Counted from the stretch's first letter, positions 34,168-43,009 are shown. The stretch is 64,000 nucleotides of DNA from an uncultured Senegalimassilia sp. (GCF_934636665.1 NZ_CAKUAT010000005.1:72223-136222); one strand, 5' to 3'. Notes: generated from the letters alone by a model not told the origin. Translations and numbers: made by a program.

Positions 34168-35382
34168 ATGAAGGCATCTCGCATTATCTCAACGGTTTGC
34201 GCGATGGGTCTTTCGGCGGCGTGCGTCATGGGCGTTGCCGGCTGCTCCAGCAATAACCAGAACTCCGGTTCGGGCGCGGTGGCCGCCACCATTAACGGTA
34301 CCGAAATCTACGAGGACACGGTTACCGACTATATCCAAAGCGTTCGCGAGCAGCAGGGTCTGACCGATGAGGATTCCTGGGGCAACTACCTGGCGCAGAT
34401 GGGCACCGATCCGGCAGGCGTGCGCGAGCAGATCATCAACACGTACGTCACGCGCGAGCTCATCAATTCCGGCGCCGAGGAAAAGGGCGTTACCATCGAC
34501 AGCTCCGAGATTGATAGCTATGTCGACAAGATGAAGTCCAACTACGATAGCGACGAGAAGTGGCAGTCCGCCCTCGAGCAGGCTGGCATGACCGAGGATG
34601 AGTATCGTTCTGAGATTGAACTGCAGCTGAAGGCAAAGGAGCTGTACAACACCTTCACTTCCAGCGAGGAGCCTTCCAACGACGACATGCTCCAGTACGC
34701 GCAGATGTACGCCAGCGCCTACGACGGCGCCAAGCGTTCCAGCCACATCCTGTTCGATTCCGATGACGAGGCAACTGCTCAGGACGTGCTGAACAAGATT
34801 AACTCCGGTGAGCTCGACTTCGCCGAGGCTGCCAAGCAGTACTCCAAGGACACGGGTTCCAAGGACGCCGGCGGCGATGTGGGTTGGGATAAGACCAGCT
34901 CGTTTGTGCAGGAGTACACCGATGCGCTGAGCGGTCTTGAGAAAGACCAGGTCAGCGGTCTGGTTACCAGCAGCTATGGCATCCATATCATCAAGTGCAC
35001 CGACGTGTACAACGCTCCGAAGGAGAAGGCTGATGACGGCACCGAGACGGTGAAGATCACCAGCCTCGACCAGATCCCCTCCGAGTGGCAGGAGACCATC
35101 AAAGAGTCGCTGCAGTCCCAGGGCCAGACCACGAACTACCAGAACTGGCTGAAGGAGAAGAAGGAGTCTTCCGACCTCAAGATCAACGACATGCCTTCCG
35201 GCCTGCCCTACGACGTTGATATGTCGAAGTATCAGACCGAGGATCCCAACAGCACCGATAATGCCGATACTAACGTTTCGGCTGCTGACTCGACGGACGG
35301 CGACGCCTCTGCCAACACGAATGGCTCCGCTGACAACTCCGCCAGGGCAACCGATGCCGAGGAAAAGTCTTCGGCAAACTAG
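34168..35382 (+). CDS. prsA: parvulin-type peptidyl-prolyl isomerase lipoprotein (PrsA/SurA-like)
   Basis: A 404-residue secreted foldase. The signal peptide runs MKASRIISTVCAMGLSAACVMG and ends in a lipobox VAGC, so the mature protein is membrane-anchored. A SurA-like N-domain follows, then a parvulin domain (RSSHILF, INSGELDFAEAAKQYSKDTGSKDAGGD, LVTSSYGIHIIKC). The last ~50 residues are Asn/Asp/Ser/Ala-rich low complexity, possibly a wall-spanning tail. The start at 34168 is preferred over upstream ATGs because it begins the signal peptide and has GAGGAAGGG before it. It is monocistronic with its own terminator. Confidence 0.88.
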   Translation: MKASRIISTVCAMGLSAACVMGVAGCSSNNQNSGSGAVAATINGTEIYEDTVTDYIQSVREQQGLTDEDSWGNYLAQMGTDPAGVREQIINTYVTRELINSGAEEKGVTIDSSEIDSYVDKMKSNYDSDEKWQSALEQAGMTEDEYRSEIELQLKAKELYNTFTSSEEPSNDDMLQYAQMYASAYDGAKRSSHILFDSDDEATAQDVLNKINSGELDFAEAAKQYSKDTGSKDAGGDVGWDKTSSFVQEYTDALSGLEKDQVSGLVTSSYGIHIIKCTDVYNAPKEKADDGTETVKITSLDQIPSEWQETIKESLQSQGQTTNYQNWLKEKKESSDLKINDMPSGLPYDVDMSKYQTEDPNSTDNADTNVSAADSTDGDASANTNGSADNSARATDAEEKSSAN

Positions 35383-35410
35383 CCTGAAAAGGCGTGTAAC
35401 GCAAGGATAA

Positions 35411-35440
35411 GAAGGGAACCCGCTTCAACGGGTTCCCTTC
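35411..35440 (+). terminator. intrinsic terminator after prsA
   Basis: Perfect 12-bp stem GAAGGGAACCCG/CGGGTTCCCTTC with a CTTCAA loop, followed by TTCGTTT. Confidence 0.8.
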
Positions 35441-35463
35441 TTCGTTTGGGAAGGAATGGGTGT

Positions 35464-36279
35464 ATGAGCGAAGAAAACACCGAAGTGCAGCCGCTGTTCG
35501 AGCTCAACGATGCCGAGGTTGTGCGAGCAGGCCGTACAATCCTGCACGTTGATAAATTCTTGCTTGCAAAAGGGGAGAACATCGCGCTTTTGGGTCCGAA
35601 CGGCGCTGGTAAATCGACGTTCGTGAAGCTGATTACTAGGGAAGTGATGCCGCTCTATCGTGAGCAGCCCCCGGTGAAGTTCAACGGCAATCCGCGTGCG
35701 ACGTTGGTGGATGTGCGTAAAACGCTGGGCATCGTGTCGTCCACTATGCAGGCGCAGATCAACGTCCATTTGCCTGCCGTGGATATCGTCGAAGGCGGCC
35801 TGTTCGGCACGCTCGGCCTTCCACGTCACGTCCACCCGGATGAGCGTACGCATGCGAAGGCGCTTGAAGCTATGGAGATGCTGGGGGTGGCGAAGCTTGC
35901 CGATCAGGATATCATGACCATGTCGAGTGGTCAGGCGCGCCGCGTGCTCTTCGCTCGCGCTCTCGTGCATGACCCGAGCACGCTGCTGCTCGACGAGCCG
36001 TGCACGGGTTTGGACCCTGAAGGCATGTATTACGTGCGTTCGAGCATGCGCGATCTCGCAAGGGCGGGCAAGGGAATCGTGTTGATCACCCACTATCCGG
36101 AGGACATCATCCCCGAGATAAAGCGCCTTGTCCTAGTCAAGGATGGAAAGCTGTTCGCCGACGGTGCGAAAGAGGATATGCTGACCGACCAGATGATGAG
36201 CTCGCTGTTCGACGTTCCGCTGCAGGTTGCGAAAAATGGCAAAAAGAATGAGTATTTTTCTCTTGTGAGTTCGTACTAG
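35464..36279 (+). CDS. stand-alone ABC transporter ATP-binding protein
   Basis: The 271-residue ATPase has Walker A LLGPNGAGKSTFV, signature MSSGQARRVLFARAL, Walker B LLLDEPCTGLDPEG and switch His LITHYPEDI. The overall look is of the ModF/YlmA-like class (COG1119), which usually stand alone without a permease. No membrane partner is nearby. The start at 35464 (MSEENTEV) follows GGAAGG. The substrate or target is unknown. Confidence 0.8.
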   Translation: MSEENTEVQPLFELNDAEVVRAGRTILHVDKFLLAKGENIALLGPNGAGKSTFVKLITREVMPLYREQPPVKFNGNPRATLVDVRKTLGIVSSTMQAQINVHLPAVDIVEGGLFGTLGLPRHVHPDERTHAKALEAMEMLGVAKLADQDIMTMSSGQARRVLFARALVHDPSTLLLDEPCTGLDPEGMYYVRSSMRDLARAGKGIVLITHYPEDIIPEIKRLVLVKDGKLFADGAKEDMLTDQMMSSLFDVPLQVAKNGKKNEYFSLVSSY

Positions 36280-36291
36280 ATAGTGTAAAAT
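36263..36291 (+). promoter_or_regulatory. promoter of tRNA-Ser(GGA)
   Basis: TTGTGA (36263-36268), 17-bp spacer, TAAAAT (36286-36291). The -35 lies inside the end of the ABC ATPase gene. Confidence 0.55.
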
Positions 36292-36352
36292 ATCTAAACG
36301 CTGCATGAGCGCACGAGAGAAAACGTGAACGCAGTGCAGTCTGTAAGCAAGC

Positions 36353-36444
36353 GGAGAGATGACCGAGCTGGCCGAAGGTGCACGATTGGAAATCGTGTAT
36401 ACGCCAAAAGCGTATCTGGGGTTCGAATCCCCATCTCTCCGCCA
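36353..36444 (+). tRNA. tRNA-Ser (anticodon GGA), CCA encoded
   Basis: A 92-base class II tRNA with acceptor GGAGAGA/TCTCTCC, anticodon loop TTGGAAA and a long variable arm (TATACGCCAAAAGCGTAT). Confidence 0.95.
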
Positions 36445-36453
36445 GATTATCCC

Positions 36454-36482
36454 GGCGGAACCTTTACGGTAACGCCTTTTTT
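36454..36482 (+). terminator. terminator between the two tRNA-Ser genes
   Basis: GGCG/CGCC and inner ACC/GGT pairs followed by six T. A second 7-bp hairpin (GGTCGGC/GCCGACC, 36486-36510) stands just before the next tRNA. Confidence 0.6.
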
Positions 36483-36520
36483 GTAGGTCGGCATAAATAC
36501 CCAGCCGACCCACCCCATGC

Positions 36521-36613
36521 GGAGGGGTGGCAGAGTGGTTGAATGCGGCGGTCTCGAAAACCGTTTCACCGGAAACCCCGGTGACGAGGGTTCGAATCCC
36601 TCCTCCTCCGCCA
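36521..36613 (+). tRNA. tRNA-Ser (anticodon CGA), CCA encoded
   Basis: A 93-base class II tRNA with acceptor GGAGGGG/CTCCTCC (one G-U), anticodon loop CTCGAAA and a long variable arm (TTTCACCGGAAACCCCGGTGA). Confidence 0.95.
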
Positions 36614-36622
36614 GGAAACTTG

Positions 36623-36650
36623 AAGCCCTTGCAAATGCAGGGGCTTTTTC
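36623..36650 (+). terminator. terminator after tRNA-Ser(CGA)
   Basis: AAGCCCTTGC/GCAGGGGCTT stem followed by TTTTC. Confidence 0.7.
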
Positions 36651-36698
36651 ATTTTCCAGGTAGTTACGCGATTGCTTTGGGGTTTTCAAGAAAGAATC

Positions 36699-36712
36699 TT
36701 ATTCATGAATAA
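36699..36712. promoter_or_regulatory. palindrome, possible MarR operator
   Basis: Perfect 14-bp palindrome TTATTCATGAATAA about 150 bases upstream of the marR-like gene. A second widely spaced repeat (ATAACCTG near 36726, CAGGTTAT near 36812) also occurs. MarR regulators bind such palindromes, but the assignment is by position only. Confidence 0.35.
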
Positions 36713-36770
36713 TCATATCTATGAATATAACCTGGGAAAATAGTAATCCACGGAGTGTTTATGGATAATG

Positions 36771-36786
36771 TGTTTCACGTGAAACA
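36771..36786. promoter_or_regulatory. parS: parS site (perfect) upstream of the MarR-like gene
   Basis: Perfect TGTTTCACGTGAAACA, 75 bases before the start codon. Confidence 0.93.
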
Positions 36787-36860
36787 TCGTGTGAACAACA
36801 CTCATATACTCAGGTTATTCGAAGATTGCCCTTACCTTATCGGTATAGAAAGGAACCACC

Positions 36861-37334
36861 ATGAACGAAGCCGCAAAGTCTTTGGCTCAAATGAAGAAGG
36901 CGAACAAGCTCGTCCGCTTGGCATTCCGCAAGAACGGTCCGAAGAGCTTCAAGCGCGGTCAGGGCGCACTGCTTCAGGCCCTGCTGGCCGACAGTGGCGC
37001 AACGCAGCGCGATCTCACCAAGACGTTGGGCATGAACCGCAGCAACCTTAAGGACATCGTGAAGAAGGCTGAGCGCAACGGTTATGTGACCATCGAGTCG
37101 GTCGATCAGCCGCGCACTTACGCGGTGAAACTTACCGATCTTGGCCGTGAGCTTGCCGAGAAGCGCGTTGCAGCCAACGATAAGACTGCCGAGGATATCA
37201 TCTCCTGCTTGAGCGCCGAAGAGGTCGCCCAGCTCGACGCCATCACCGAAAAGCTGATCCTGGCGATGAAGGATAAGGGCATCTGCGGCAAGAAGAAGGG
37301 CTACAAGGTGCGCCGCAAGCGTCATCGTCGCTAA
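36861..37334 (+). CDS. MarR-family transcriptional regulator
   Basis: The 157-residue protein has a winged helix (QGALLQALLADSGATQRDLTKTLGMNRSNLKDIVKKAERNGYVTIESVDQPRTYAVKLTDLG) at ~32-95, a helical dimerisation segment, and a very basic C-terminal tail (KKKGYKVRRKRHRR) that is not typical of MarR proteins and may give non-specific DNA affinity. AGAAAGGA precedes the ATG. No drug-efflux partner is adjacent, so the regulon is unknown. Confidence 0.82.
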   Translation: MNEAAKSLAQMKKANKLVRLAFRKNGPKSFKRGQGALLQALLADSGATQRDLTKTLGMNRSNLKDIVKKAERNGYVTIESVDQPRTYAVKLTDLGRELAEKRVAANDKTAEDIISCLSAEEVAQLDAITEKLILAMKDKGICGKKKGYKVRRKRHRR

Positions 37335-37384
37335 AACCTGAACGCGGATTTTCAGCGGTTCGTTGCAATAACGATATCGCTGGT

Positions 37385-37440
37385 CGAAAGCCACGCTACA
37401 CTGGATGCATCATGAAATGCATGCGGGGGCGTGGCTTTCG
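37385..37440. promoter_or_regulatory. long hairpin upstream of the acidic hypothetical gene
   Basis: Perfect 12-bp arms CGAAAGCCACGC (37385-37396) and GCGTGGCTTTCG (37429-37440) enclose a nested ATGCAT/ATGCAT repeat. There is no T run, so it may be a 5' leader structure rather than a terminator. Confidence 0.4.
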
Positions 37441-37468
37441 CATTGTAAAGAATCGAAAGGATACGGCA

Positions 37469-38011
37469 ATGGCTGATCGCGTCGTTGAAAATCAGGATAA
37501 CGAAGTTCCCGAGATCCCCGAGATCTTGGAGAAGGTGCTGCTGTTCTCGCTGGATGAGGCGAAGCAAAAGTTGACCCAGAGCAGCGAAGTGGTCCCCTTC
37601 ACCGCGCTGGCGGTCAAAGAGAACCTGTTCATCGAGAACCACCCCGACGAGTCCGTGGAGGCGTGTTTCAACGCAGCTCGCCATACGGTGCAGCATGCCC
37701 AGGGCGCGCAGGCTTATGCGCTCTGCTACGACGGTTACGTCGAGGTTGACGAGGGTACGAAGGATGCTCTTATCGCCGAGGGCGGCGTGCCCGGCGCTGA
37801 CAAGGGTTTCGCTGTGGGTTATCTGTACGAGTGCTCCGAGGACGGCACCGTCGAGTTCGAGGATGAGCCGGCGTACATCGGCGAGGCCCCGAACTTCATG
37901 ATTGCTTTGAAGGCCCCGGGCGAGTACAGCGATGACGAGATCGACGAGAAGTACACCGCAGAGGACGAAACCGAGTTCGATGTGGTGGACGAGGGTTCCG
38001 AAGAGGAATAG
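37469..38011 (+). CDS. acidic hypothetical protein
   Basis: I do not recognise this 180-residue protein. It is strongly acidic, with no signal peptide or membrane helix. The middle (VVPFTALAVKENLFIENHP...YALCYDGYVEVDEG) looks like a small alpha/beta domain, and the last ~40 residues are Glu/Asp-rich (DDEIDEKYTAEDETEFDVVDEGSEEE). The start at 37469 has GAAAGGA upstream; a start at 37412 would lie inside a hairpin and add basic residues. It is monocistronic with a strong terminator. The reading frame is convincing from codon use. Confidence 0.65.
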   Translation: MADRVVENQDNEVPEIPEILEKVLLFSLDEAKQKLTQSSEVVPFTALAVKENLFIENHPDESVEACFNAARHTVQHAQGAQAYALCYDGYVEVDEGTKDALIAEGGVPGADKGFAVGYLYECSEDGTVEFEDEPAYIGEAPNFMIALKAPGEYSDDEIDEKYTAEDETEFDVVDEGSEEE

Positions 38012-38071
38012 CCAAAACACAGGCAAGCCATGCAAGCTTATCCGGTTATGCAATGGGCTGGCGGATAGACG

Positions 38072-38112
38072 CGAAGGCGGTTCACCTGCAAGGTTCAGGT
38101 GAACCGCCTTCG
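38072..38112 (+). terminator. hairpin terminator after the acidic hypothetical gene
   Basis: Perfect 17-bp stem (38072-38088 with 38096-38112), followed by TCATTTC. Confidence 0.75.
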
Positions 38113-38298
38113 TCATTTCGACAAGGGTTCTGCAAGATGGCGCGCCTATAGTTGGAGATGCGGGCAGACGGCGGGCTGTGGAGCAGGGGGCTGCCGTCTG
38201 AGGTGCGGCGATGTGTTGAAACGGTGCAGAAGGAAGAAAGCAAGGTGAAAGGCTGGCATTAAGGAATCGGGCTTGATAATATAGTCAGGCTAATTCCT

Positions 38299-38329
38299 GC
38301 CCCGGTGTATGCCTTCACCAGCCCGGGGC
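38299..38329 (+). promoter_or_regulatory. possible S6:S18-binding leader of the rpsF operon
   Basis: A 7-bp stem GCCCCGG/CCGGGGC in the rpsF 5' leader can alternatively pair GGTG with CACC, leaving an AGCCC bulge next to CCG. The S6-S18 autoregulatory leader known from many bacteria has a CCG-bearing bulged hairpin just upstream of rpsF. The match is by eye. The rest of the 38113-38354 gap holds a GATAATATAG stretch (38275-38284) that may be the -10 region. Confidence 0.4.
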
Positions 38330-38354
38330 CGTAAAGTCCAAAGGAGGTGAGCTG

Positions 38355-38648
38355 ATGAAGGCTTACGAACTGCTGTTTATTATTGCTCCGTCTACCGACG
38401 AGGAAACCCGTGCAAATACGATGAATCGTATCCAGGGCATTATCACGTCCGCTGAGGGTTCCGTCGACAACGTTGACGAGTGGGGCAAGCGTAAACTCGC
38501 TTACGAGATCAATGGTCTGACCGACGGTGTCTACACCCTCATCGATTTCCACGCTGATCCCGCCGAGGTTGCAGAACTCGATCGCGTGCTGCGCATCTCT
38601 GATGTCGTTGTTCGCCACATGATCGTGAAGCGCACCGACCGCGAATAG
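38355..38648 (+). CDS. rpsF: 30S ribosomal protein S6
   Basis: The 97-residue protein shows the S6 pattern: MKAYELLFIIAPSTDEE, GSVDNVDEWGKRKLAYEINGLTDGVYTLIDF and LRISDVVVRHMIVK. It partners S18 in the 30S platform. AAAGGAGGTGA gives a very strong ribosome binding site. It is the first gene of rpsF-ssb-rpsR-rplI. Confidence 0.96.
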   Translation: MKAYELLFIIAPSTDEETRANTMNRIQGIITSAEGSVDNVDEWGKRKLAYEINGLTDGVYTLIDFHADPAEVAELDRVLRISDVVVRHMIVKRTDRE

Positions 38649-38697
38649 GATTACGTAGGGGCCCACAAGGTCCCAGCATGAGAAGAGGTAGATACAC

Positions 38698-39165
38698 ATG
38701 AGCATCAATCGTGTCATGATCAGCGGAAATCTTACGCGCGACGCCGAAATTCGTTCCACGCAAAGCGGTATGGCCATCCTGGGGTTCGGCGTTGCGGTCA
38801 ACGACCGCCGCAAGAACCAGCAGACCGGCGAATGGGAGGACTACCCGAACTTCGTCGACTGCACCATGTTCGGCACCCGTGGCGAGAAGCTGCAGCCCTA
38901 TCTTACGAAGGGCACGAAAGTGGCCATCGAGGGCAAGCTTCGTTACAGCTCGTGGGAGCGCGATGGTCAGCGCCGTAGCAAGCTTGAAGTGATCGTCGAC
39001 GAGTTGGAGTTCATGTCCAGCCGCAACGGCAACAACGCCAACCAGGGTTACGACAACGGTATGACCGCAGGTTATGCCCCGCAGCCCGCTCCGATGGCCG
39101 CTCCCGTTGCAGCTCCGATCGTAGATGCCTCTGCTTCGGTTTACGACGAAGACATCCCGTTTTAA
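38698..39165 (+). CDS. ssb: single-stranded DNA-binding protein
   Basis: The 155-residue protein has an OB fold at ~1-108 (MSINRVMISGNLTRDAEIR, FVDCTMFGTRGEKL, YLTKGTKVAIEGKLRYSSW), a Gly/Ala/Pro-rich linker and the acidic tip YDEDIPF that docks repair and replication proteins. Placed between rpsF and rpsR as in most bacteria. Confidence 0.96.
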   Translation: MSINRVMISGNLTRDAEIRSTQSGMAILGFGVAVNDRRKNQQTGEWEDYPNFVDCTMFGTRGEKLQPYLTKGTKVAIEGKLRYSSWERDGQRRSKLEVIVDELEFMSSRNGNNANQGYDNGMTAGYAPQPAPMAAPVAAPIVDASASVYDEDIPF

Positions 39166-39183
39166 GCGAAAGAGGTTTACCAA

Positions 39184-39444
39184 ATGTCCGACTACGCGAA
39201 GCAGCCTCGTCGCAAGTACTGCCAGTTCTGCAAAGAGGACGCGGAGTACATCGACTACAAAGATACTCAGATGCTGCGCAAGTATGTTACCGACCGCGGG
39301 AAGATCAAGCCGCGCCGCGTGACGGGTGCCTGCACCCAGCACCAGCGTGACATCGCGAACGCCGTGAAGCGCGCTCGCGAGATGGCTCTGATGCCCTACG
39401 CGGTTCCCGCAATTAGCGGCCGCGGCGACCGCCGCAATCGCTAG
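39184..39444 (+). CDS. rpsR: 30S ribosomal protein S18
   Basis: The 86-residue protein has KYCQFCKEDAEYIDYKD, GKIKPRRVTGACTQHQRDIANAVKRAREMALMPY. The CxxC near the N-terminus with a later Cys and His makes this the zinc-binding (C+) form. It lies between ssb and rplI. Confidence 0.96.
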   Translation: MSDYAKQPRRKYCQFCKEDAEYIDYKDTQMLRKYVTDRGKIKPRRVTGACTQHQRDIANAVKRAREMALMPYAVPAISGRGDRRNR

Positions 39445-39459
39445 GCGCAAGGAGGAACC

Positions 39460-39987
39460 ATGAAAGTCATCCTGCTCCAAGAGCTCAAGGGCAAGGGCGG
39501 CGAAGGCGACGTCGTGGACGTGGCCCCCGGTTTTGCCAACAACTACCTGATGCCTCAGGGCATCGCCATCCTGGCTACGAAGGGCAACCTGAAGCAGCTG
39601 GAGATGCGCAAGAACAACATCGCCAAGCGCGAGGCTACTCGCCTGGCCGATGCTGACAAGCTGAAGTCCGTGCTCGACGGTGCTTCCGTGAAGGTCGACG
39701 CGAAGGTCGGCGAAGAGGGCCAGCTGTTCGGCTCCGTTACCGCCACCCAGATCGCCGAGGCCATCAAGGAGGCTCTGGGCGTGGAGATCGACCGCCGTCG
39801 CATCGAGGCTGGCAAGGCCATCAAGACCGCCGGTCAGCACGAGGTCGTCATCTCCATCTACCGTGACATCAAGGCCACGGTTACGCTGCTGGTGGGCATC
39901 GACGAGGTTGCTGCCGAGGAAGAGGCCGAAGAGGTCGAGACCGAGGCTGTCGCCGAGGAGGCTGCTGCTGAAGAGGCCGCTGAATAA
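39460..39987 (+). CDS. rplI: 50S ribosomal protein L9
   Basis: The 175-residue protein has the L9 N-domain (MKVILLQELKGKGGEGDVVDVAPGFANNYLMPQGIA), a connecting helix and a C-domain with LFGSVTATQIAEAIKEALG. About 25 Glu/Ala residues (EEEAEEVETEAVAEEAA) extend the C-terminus beyond the usual ~148 residues. Last gene of the operon, followed by a terminator. Confidence 0.95.
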   Translation: MKVILLQELKGKGGEGDVVDVAPGFANNYLMPQGIAILATKGNLKQLEMRKNNIAKREATRLADADKLKSVLDGASVKVDAKVGEEGQLFGSVTATQIAEAIKEALGVEIDRRRIEAGKAIKTAGQHEVVISIYRDIKATVTLLVGIDEVAAEEEAEEVETEAVAEEAAAEEAAE

Positions 39988-40012
39988 CTCAGCGCTTTAA
40001 AGCGAACTAGCA

Positions 40013-40040
40013 AATCCCCCGCACTCATGTGCGGGGGATT
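40013..40040 (+). terminator. terminator of the rpsF-ssb-rpsR-rplI operon
   Basis: AATCCCCCGCAC-TCAT-GTGCGGGGGATT followed by TTTTTATTT. Confidence 0.9.
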
Positions 40041-40274
40041 TTTTATTTAGGAGCCATTAGCAGGGGTGCGTGTCTCCTGCTTGGGCGTATCACATGGCGC
40101 TTATCGCTGTTTCAGGTGAAGAGGGGTGCATTATTGCCTGGCAGAGATTTAGGCGGTGTGCGGAGCACCAATCTTGCTTAGCGCTTCTGTCGGTGTTCAG
40201 GTGACGCCCTGCGGTATCCGCGGCGCAACTCCGAGTGCGGTATGATAAGCCGGATACAAGAAAGGATGAGCAGC

Positions 40275-41687
40275 ATGCCCGTTGACGTTCCCTACAATCC
40301 CGACTTCGCCCCTGAGGTGCCTGAGAGCTCCTCGATCCGTAAAATGGAGCCCCAGAACATAGAAGCTGAGAAATCGGTGTTGGCGGCGTGCCTGCTCAAT
40401 CAGGAAGCCATCGAGGACGTTGCCGCCAAACTTATCCCTGACAACTTCTATCGAGCTGCCCATCAGCGGATTTTCGAGGCCATGCTCGATCTTTACACGC
40501 GTCACATCCCGCTTGACCAGATCTCGGTTGCCGATAACCTGAAGGCATCGGGCCAGCTTGAGGCCGTTGGAGGCCAGGCGTACATCCTGGAGCTTGCCAG
40601 CAATTCGTTCGCCCTGGTCAATTGGCAGAATCACGTTGAGATCGTCAAGCGCACGTCCATTCTGCGCGATCTTATCCGCGCATCCGGTGAGATTCGCTCG
40701 CTTGCCTACGATGCCCCTGACGACCTAGGCGTCGTTGTGGAGCAGGCGGAGAAAACGCTGTTCGCGGTCACGGAGAAGCGCGTGTCCAGTGCGTTTACCG
40801 GCATCGATACGCTGCTGGTGGATGCTTTCGAAGAACTGCAGGAGATGGCAGCGCAGGAAAACAAGATTTCGGGCGTTGCGTCGGGCTTCAAGGACGTCGA
40901 CGACCTGTTCCACGGCTTCCGCGGCGGCGACTTGGTCATCCTTGCGGCTCGTCCTGGTGTAGGCAAGACGGCCTTCGCCCTGAACCTGTGCACGAGCGCG
41001 GCGAAACTGGGCGCCACCGTGGCGTTCTTGTCGCTGGAAATGAGCGCCTCCCAGCTGGTGCAACGTGTTCTTGCATCCGAGGCGCGCGTGAGCTTGTCGA
41101 AGCTGCGCGCCGGCCAGGTGCAGGACGCGGACTGGGCCGCCATCATCGAGGCATCCAGCAACCTTTCCAAACTGAAGATCGAGTTCGACGACACGCCGGC
41201 GCTTTCCATTCTTGAACTGCGCGCGAAGGCGCGTCGTGAGCTGCGCGACGCTGAAAAGGGCCTGATCATCGTCGACTACCTGCAGCTGATGCAGCCGCCG
41301 CAGGCGCGCCGCGACGGCAACCGCGCCGTCGAGGTCGCTGAAATCTCTCGTGGCCTGAAGGTGCTTGCCAAGGAAATGGACATGCCTGTCATCGCACTGT
41401 CGCAGCTTTCCCGTGCCGTGGAGATGCGCGGCAAGAAGCGCCCGATGCTGTCCGACCTGCGTGAATCCGGCGCTATCGAGCAAGACGCCGACATCGTCAT
41501 GTTCATTGACCGAAGCATGGATGAGATGGAAGCGGAAAGCGAAGACCGTCCCGACTTGGGTACGGCAGAGCTGATCGTCGCCAAGCACCGCAACGGTCCC
41601 ACGCGCGATATCACGCTCGCCTTCAACGCGGAATACACGCGCTTCATGGACTTCATCGACGATTCACGCGTTCCCGACTATATGTAG
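40275..41687 (+). CDS. dnaB: replicative DNA helicase DnaB
   Basis: The 470-residue hexameric helicase has the N-terminal DnaG-binding domain (PQNIEAEKSVLAACLLNQEAI, FYRAAHQRIFEAM) and the RecA-like domain with Walker A ARPGVGKTAFALN, EMSASQLVQRVLASEA, Walker B LIIVDYLQLM and LSQLSRAVE...KRPMLSDLRESGAIEQDADIV. No intein. Of three in-frame ATGs (40242, 40266, 40275), the last has AAAGGA at good spacing. A TATGAT at 40241-40246 could be its -10 box. Confidence 0.95.
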   Translation: MPVDVPYNPDFAPEVPESSSIRKMEPQNIEAEKSVLAACLLNQEAIEDVAAKLIPDNFYRAAHQRIFEAMLDLYTRHIPLDQISVADNLKASGQLEAVGGQAYILELASNSFALVNWQNHVEIVKRTSILRDLIRASGEIRSLAYDAPDDLGVVVEQAEKTLFAVTEKRVSSAFTGIDTLLVDAFEELQEMAAQENKISGVASGFKDVDDLFHGFRGGDLVILAARPGVGKTAFALNLCTSAAKLGATVAFLSLEMSASQLVQRVLASEARVSLSKLRAGQVQDADWAAIIEASSNLSKLKIEFDDTPALSILELRAKARRELRDAEKGLIIVDYLQLMQPPQARRDGNRAVEVAEISRGLKVLAKEMDMPVIALSQLSRAVEMRGKKRPMLSDLRESGAIEQDADIVMFIDRSMDEMEAESEDRPDLGTAELIVAKHRNGPTRDITLAFNAEYTRFMDFIDDSRVPDYM

Positions 41688-41722
41688 CGCACGCAACGAC
41701 GGGGCCGGGGTAAACTGAAGCT

Positions 41723-43009
41723 ATGACTGAGAGCCTGACATTCCTCCACACCGCCGATCTTCACCTTGGCGCGCCTTTCCGCGGCCTTGCCAAGGTGTCG
41801 CCTGCGTGGGCTGCCCGATTGGTGCAGGCCATCGCTGAAGCATTCGATCGCGTCATAGACACGGCAGTTTCCCGCAAGGTGGACTTCGTGGTCATCTCGG
41901 GCGACGTGTTCGACGCGTCGCGCGCGTCATACGGCGACTACCTGCGTTTCTTCGAGGGAATGCGAACGCTGGGAAAAGCGGGAATCCCCGTGTATCTGAT
42001 CACGGGCAACCACGATCCCTACACCTCGTGGCAGCAAAGCACGTTCTCCTTGCCGGAGAACGTCCATATGCTGCCGGCGGACAAGCCGGGTTTCGAGCTG
42101 TTCAGGCGCAACGGGAAGCCGCTTTGCATCATCGGCGGCCGCGGATACTACAACCAATCGTGGCCCATAGACGAATGCATTGCCGACGGCATCACGCGAA
42201 ATGCGGCGCTTGCGGCCCTTCAGCAGCGCGAACCTGACGTTGCGCAGGTCCCCTTCGCCATCGGCATGCTGCATACCGGGCTGAACTTGGACCCCGTGAA
42301 AGCGCCGGTCAACCCCTCGGTGCTGCTTTCCGCCGGCATGGATTACTGGGCGTGCGGGCATATCCACATGCGATACATCCATCCCGGCGAGGATGGCCCC
42401 CGCATCGCGTTCTCCGGGTGCATCCAGGGGCGCGACATCAAGGAAACGGGTCCGCGCGGGGCGCAGCTGGTCACGCTTTCCCAAGGCGCGGTCCCGCAGC
42501 TTGAATTCATCCCCACGGCAAGCGTGGTATGGCAGCGCCTGCGCGTGGACGTGTCCGATTGCACCACGTTGCCCGAGATCAGCGACCTGATCATTCGGGA
42601 GCTGTTCCGTGCGAACGGCAAAGCGCACTGCGAGGAGATGATCTCGCGCATCGTGTTGACGGGCACGACCGCGCTTCACGAGGTGCTTTCCCGTCCCGAT
42701 GTGCTCGAGGACCTGCGCAAGCATGTGAACGATTCGTACGCGTCGTTCTTCTGCGACACCATGGTCGACGAAACGAAGGAGCCGCGCGATAAGCAGGCCC
42801 TGCGTGAGGAAGGGTTGTTTCCGGCGGTGTTTTTGCGTGTGGCCGAGACGCAGCGATTCCTTCCCGAAGAGCAGGTGGCCTTCCTGCAGCAGGAGTTCCT
42901 CGATCGAGGGCTGCAGATGCCGTCGAGCTGCGCCGGCAAGGTGGGGAAGTTGTCGGAGCAGGCCGAGGACCTGGTGCTCGATATGCTGTCGCAAGGGGAA
43001 GAGCGCTAG
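41723..43009 (+). CDS. DNA repair exonuclease, SbcD/YhaO-like metallophosphoesterase
   Basis: The 428-residue Mre11-family nuclease shows all phosphoesterase motifs: HTADLHLGAPF, VVISGDVFDASR, YLITGNHDPY, GMLHTGLN and ACGHIHMRYIH. It resembles YhaO more than SbcD in its neighbour and its capping region. It is likely to process DNA ends together with the next gene, whose GTG start overlaps its stop by one base. Confidence 0.86.
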   Translation: MTESLTFLHTADLHLGAPFRGLAKVSPAWAARLVQAIAEAFDRVIDTAVSRKVDFVVISGDVFDASRASYGDYLRFFEGMRTLGKAGIPVYLITGNHDPYTSWQQSTFSLPENVHMLPADKPGFELFRRNGKPLCIIGGRGYYNQSWPIDECIADGITRNAALAALQQREPDVAQVPFAIGMLHTGLNLDPVKAPVNPSVLLSAGMDYWACGHIHMRYIHPGEDGPRIAFSGCIQGRDIKETGPRGAQLVTLSQGAVPQLEFIPTASVVWQRLRVDVSDCTTLPEISDLIIRELFRANGKAHCEEMISRIVLTGTTALHEVLSRPDVLEDLRKHVNDSYASFFCDTMVDETKEPRDKQALREEGLFPAVFLRVAETQRFLPEEQVAFLQQEFLDRGLQMPSSCAGKVGKLSEQAEDLVLDMLSQGEER

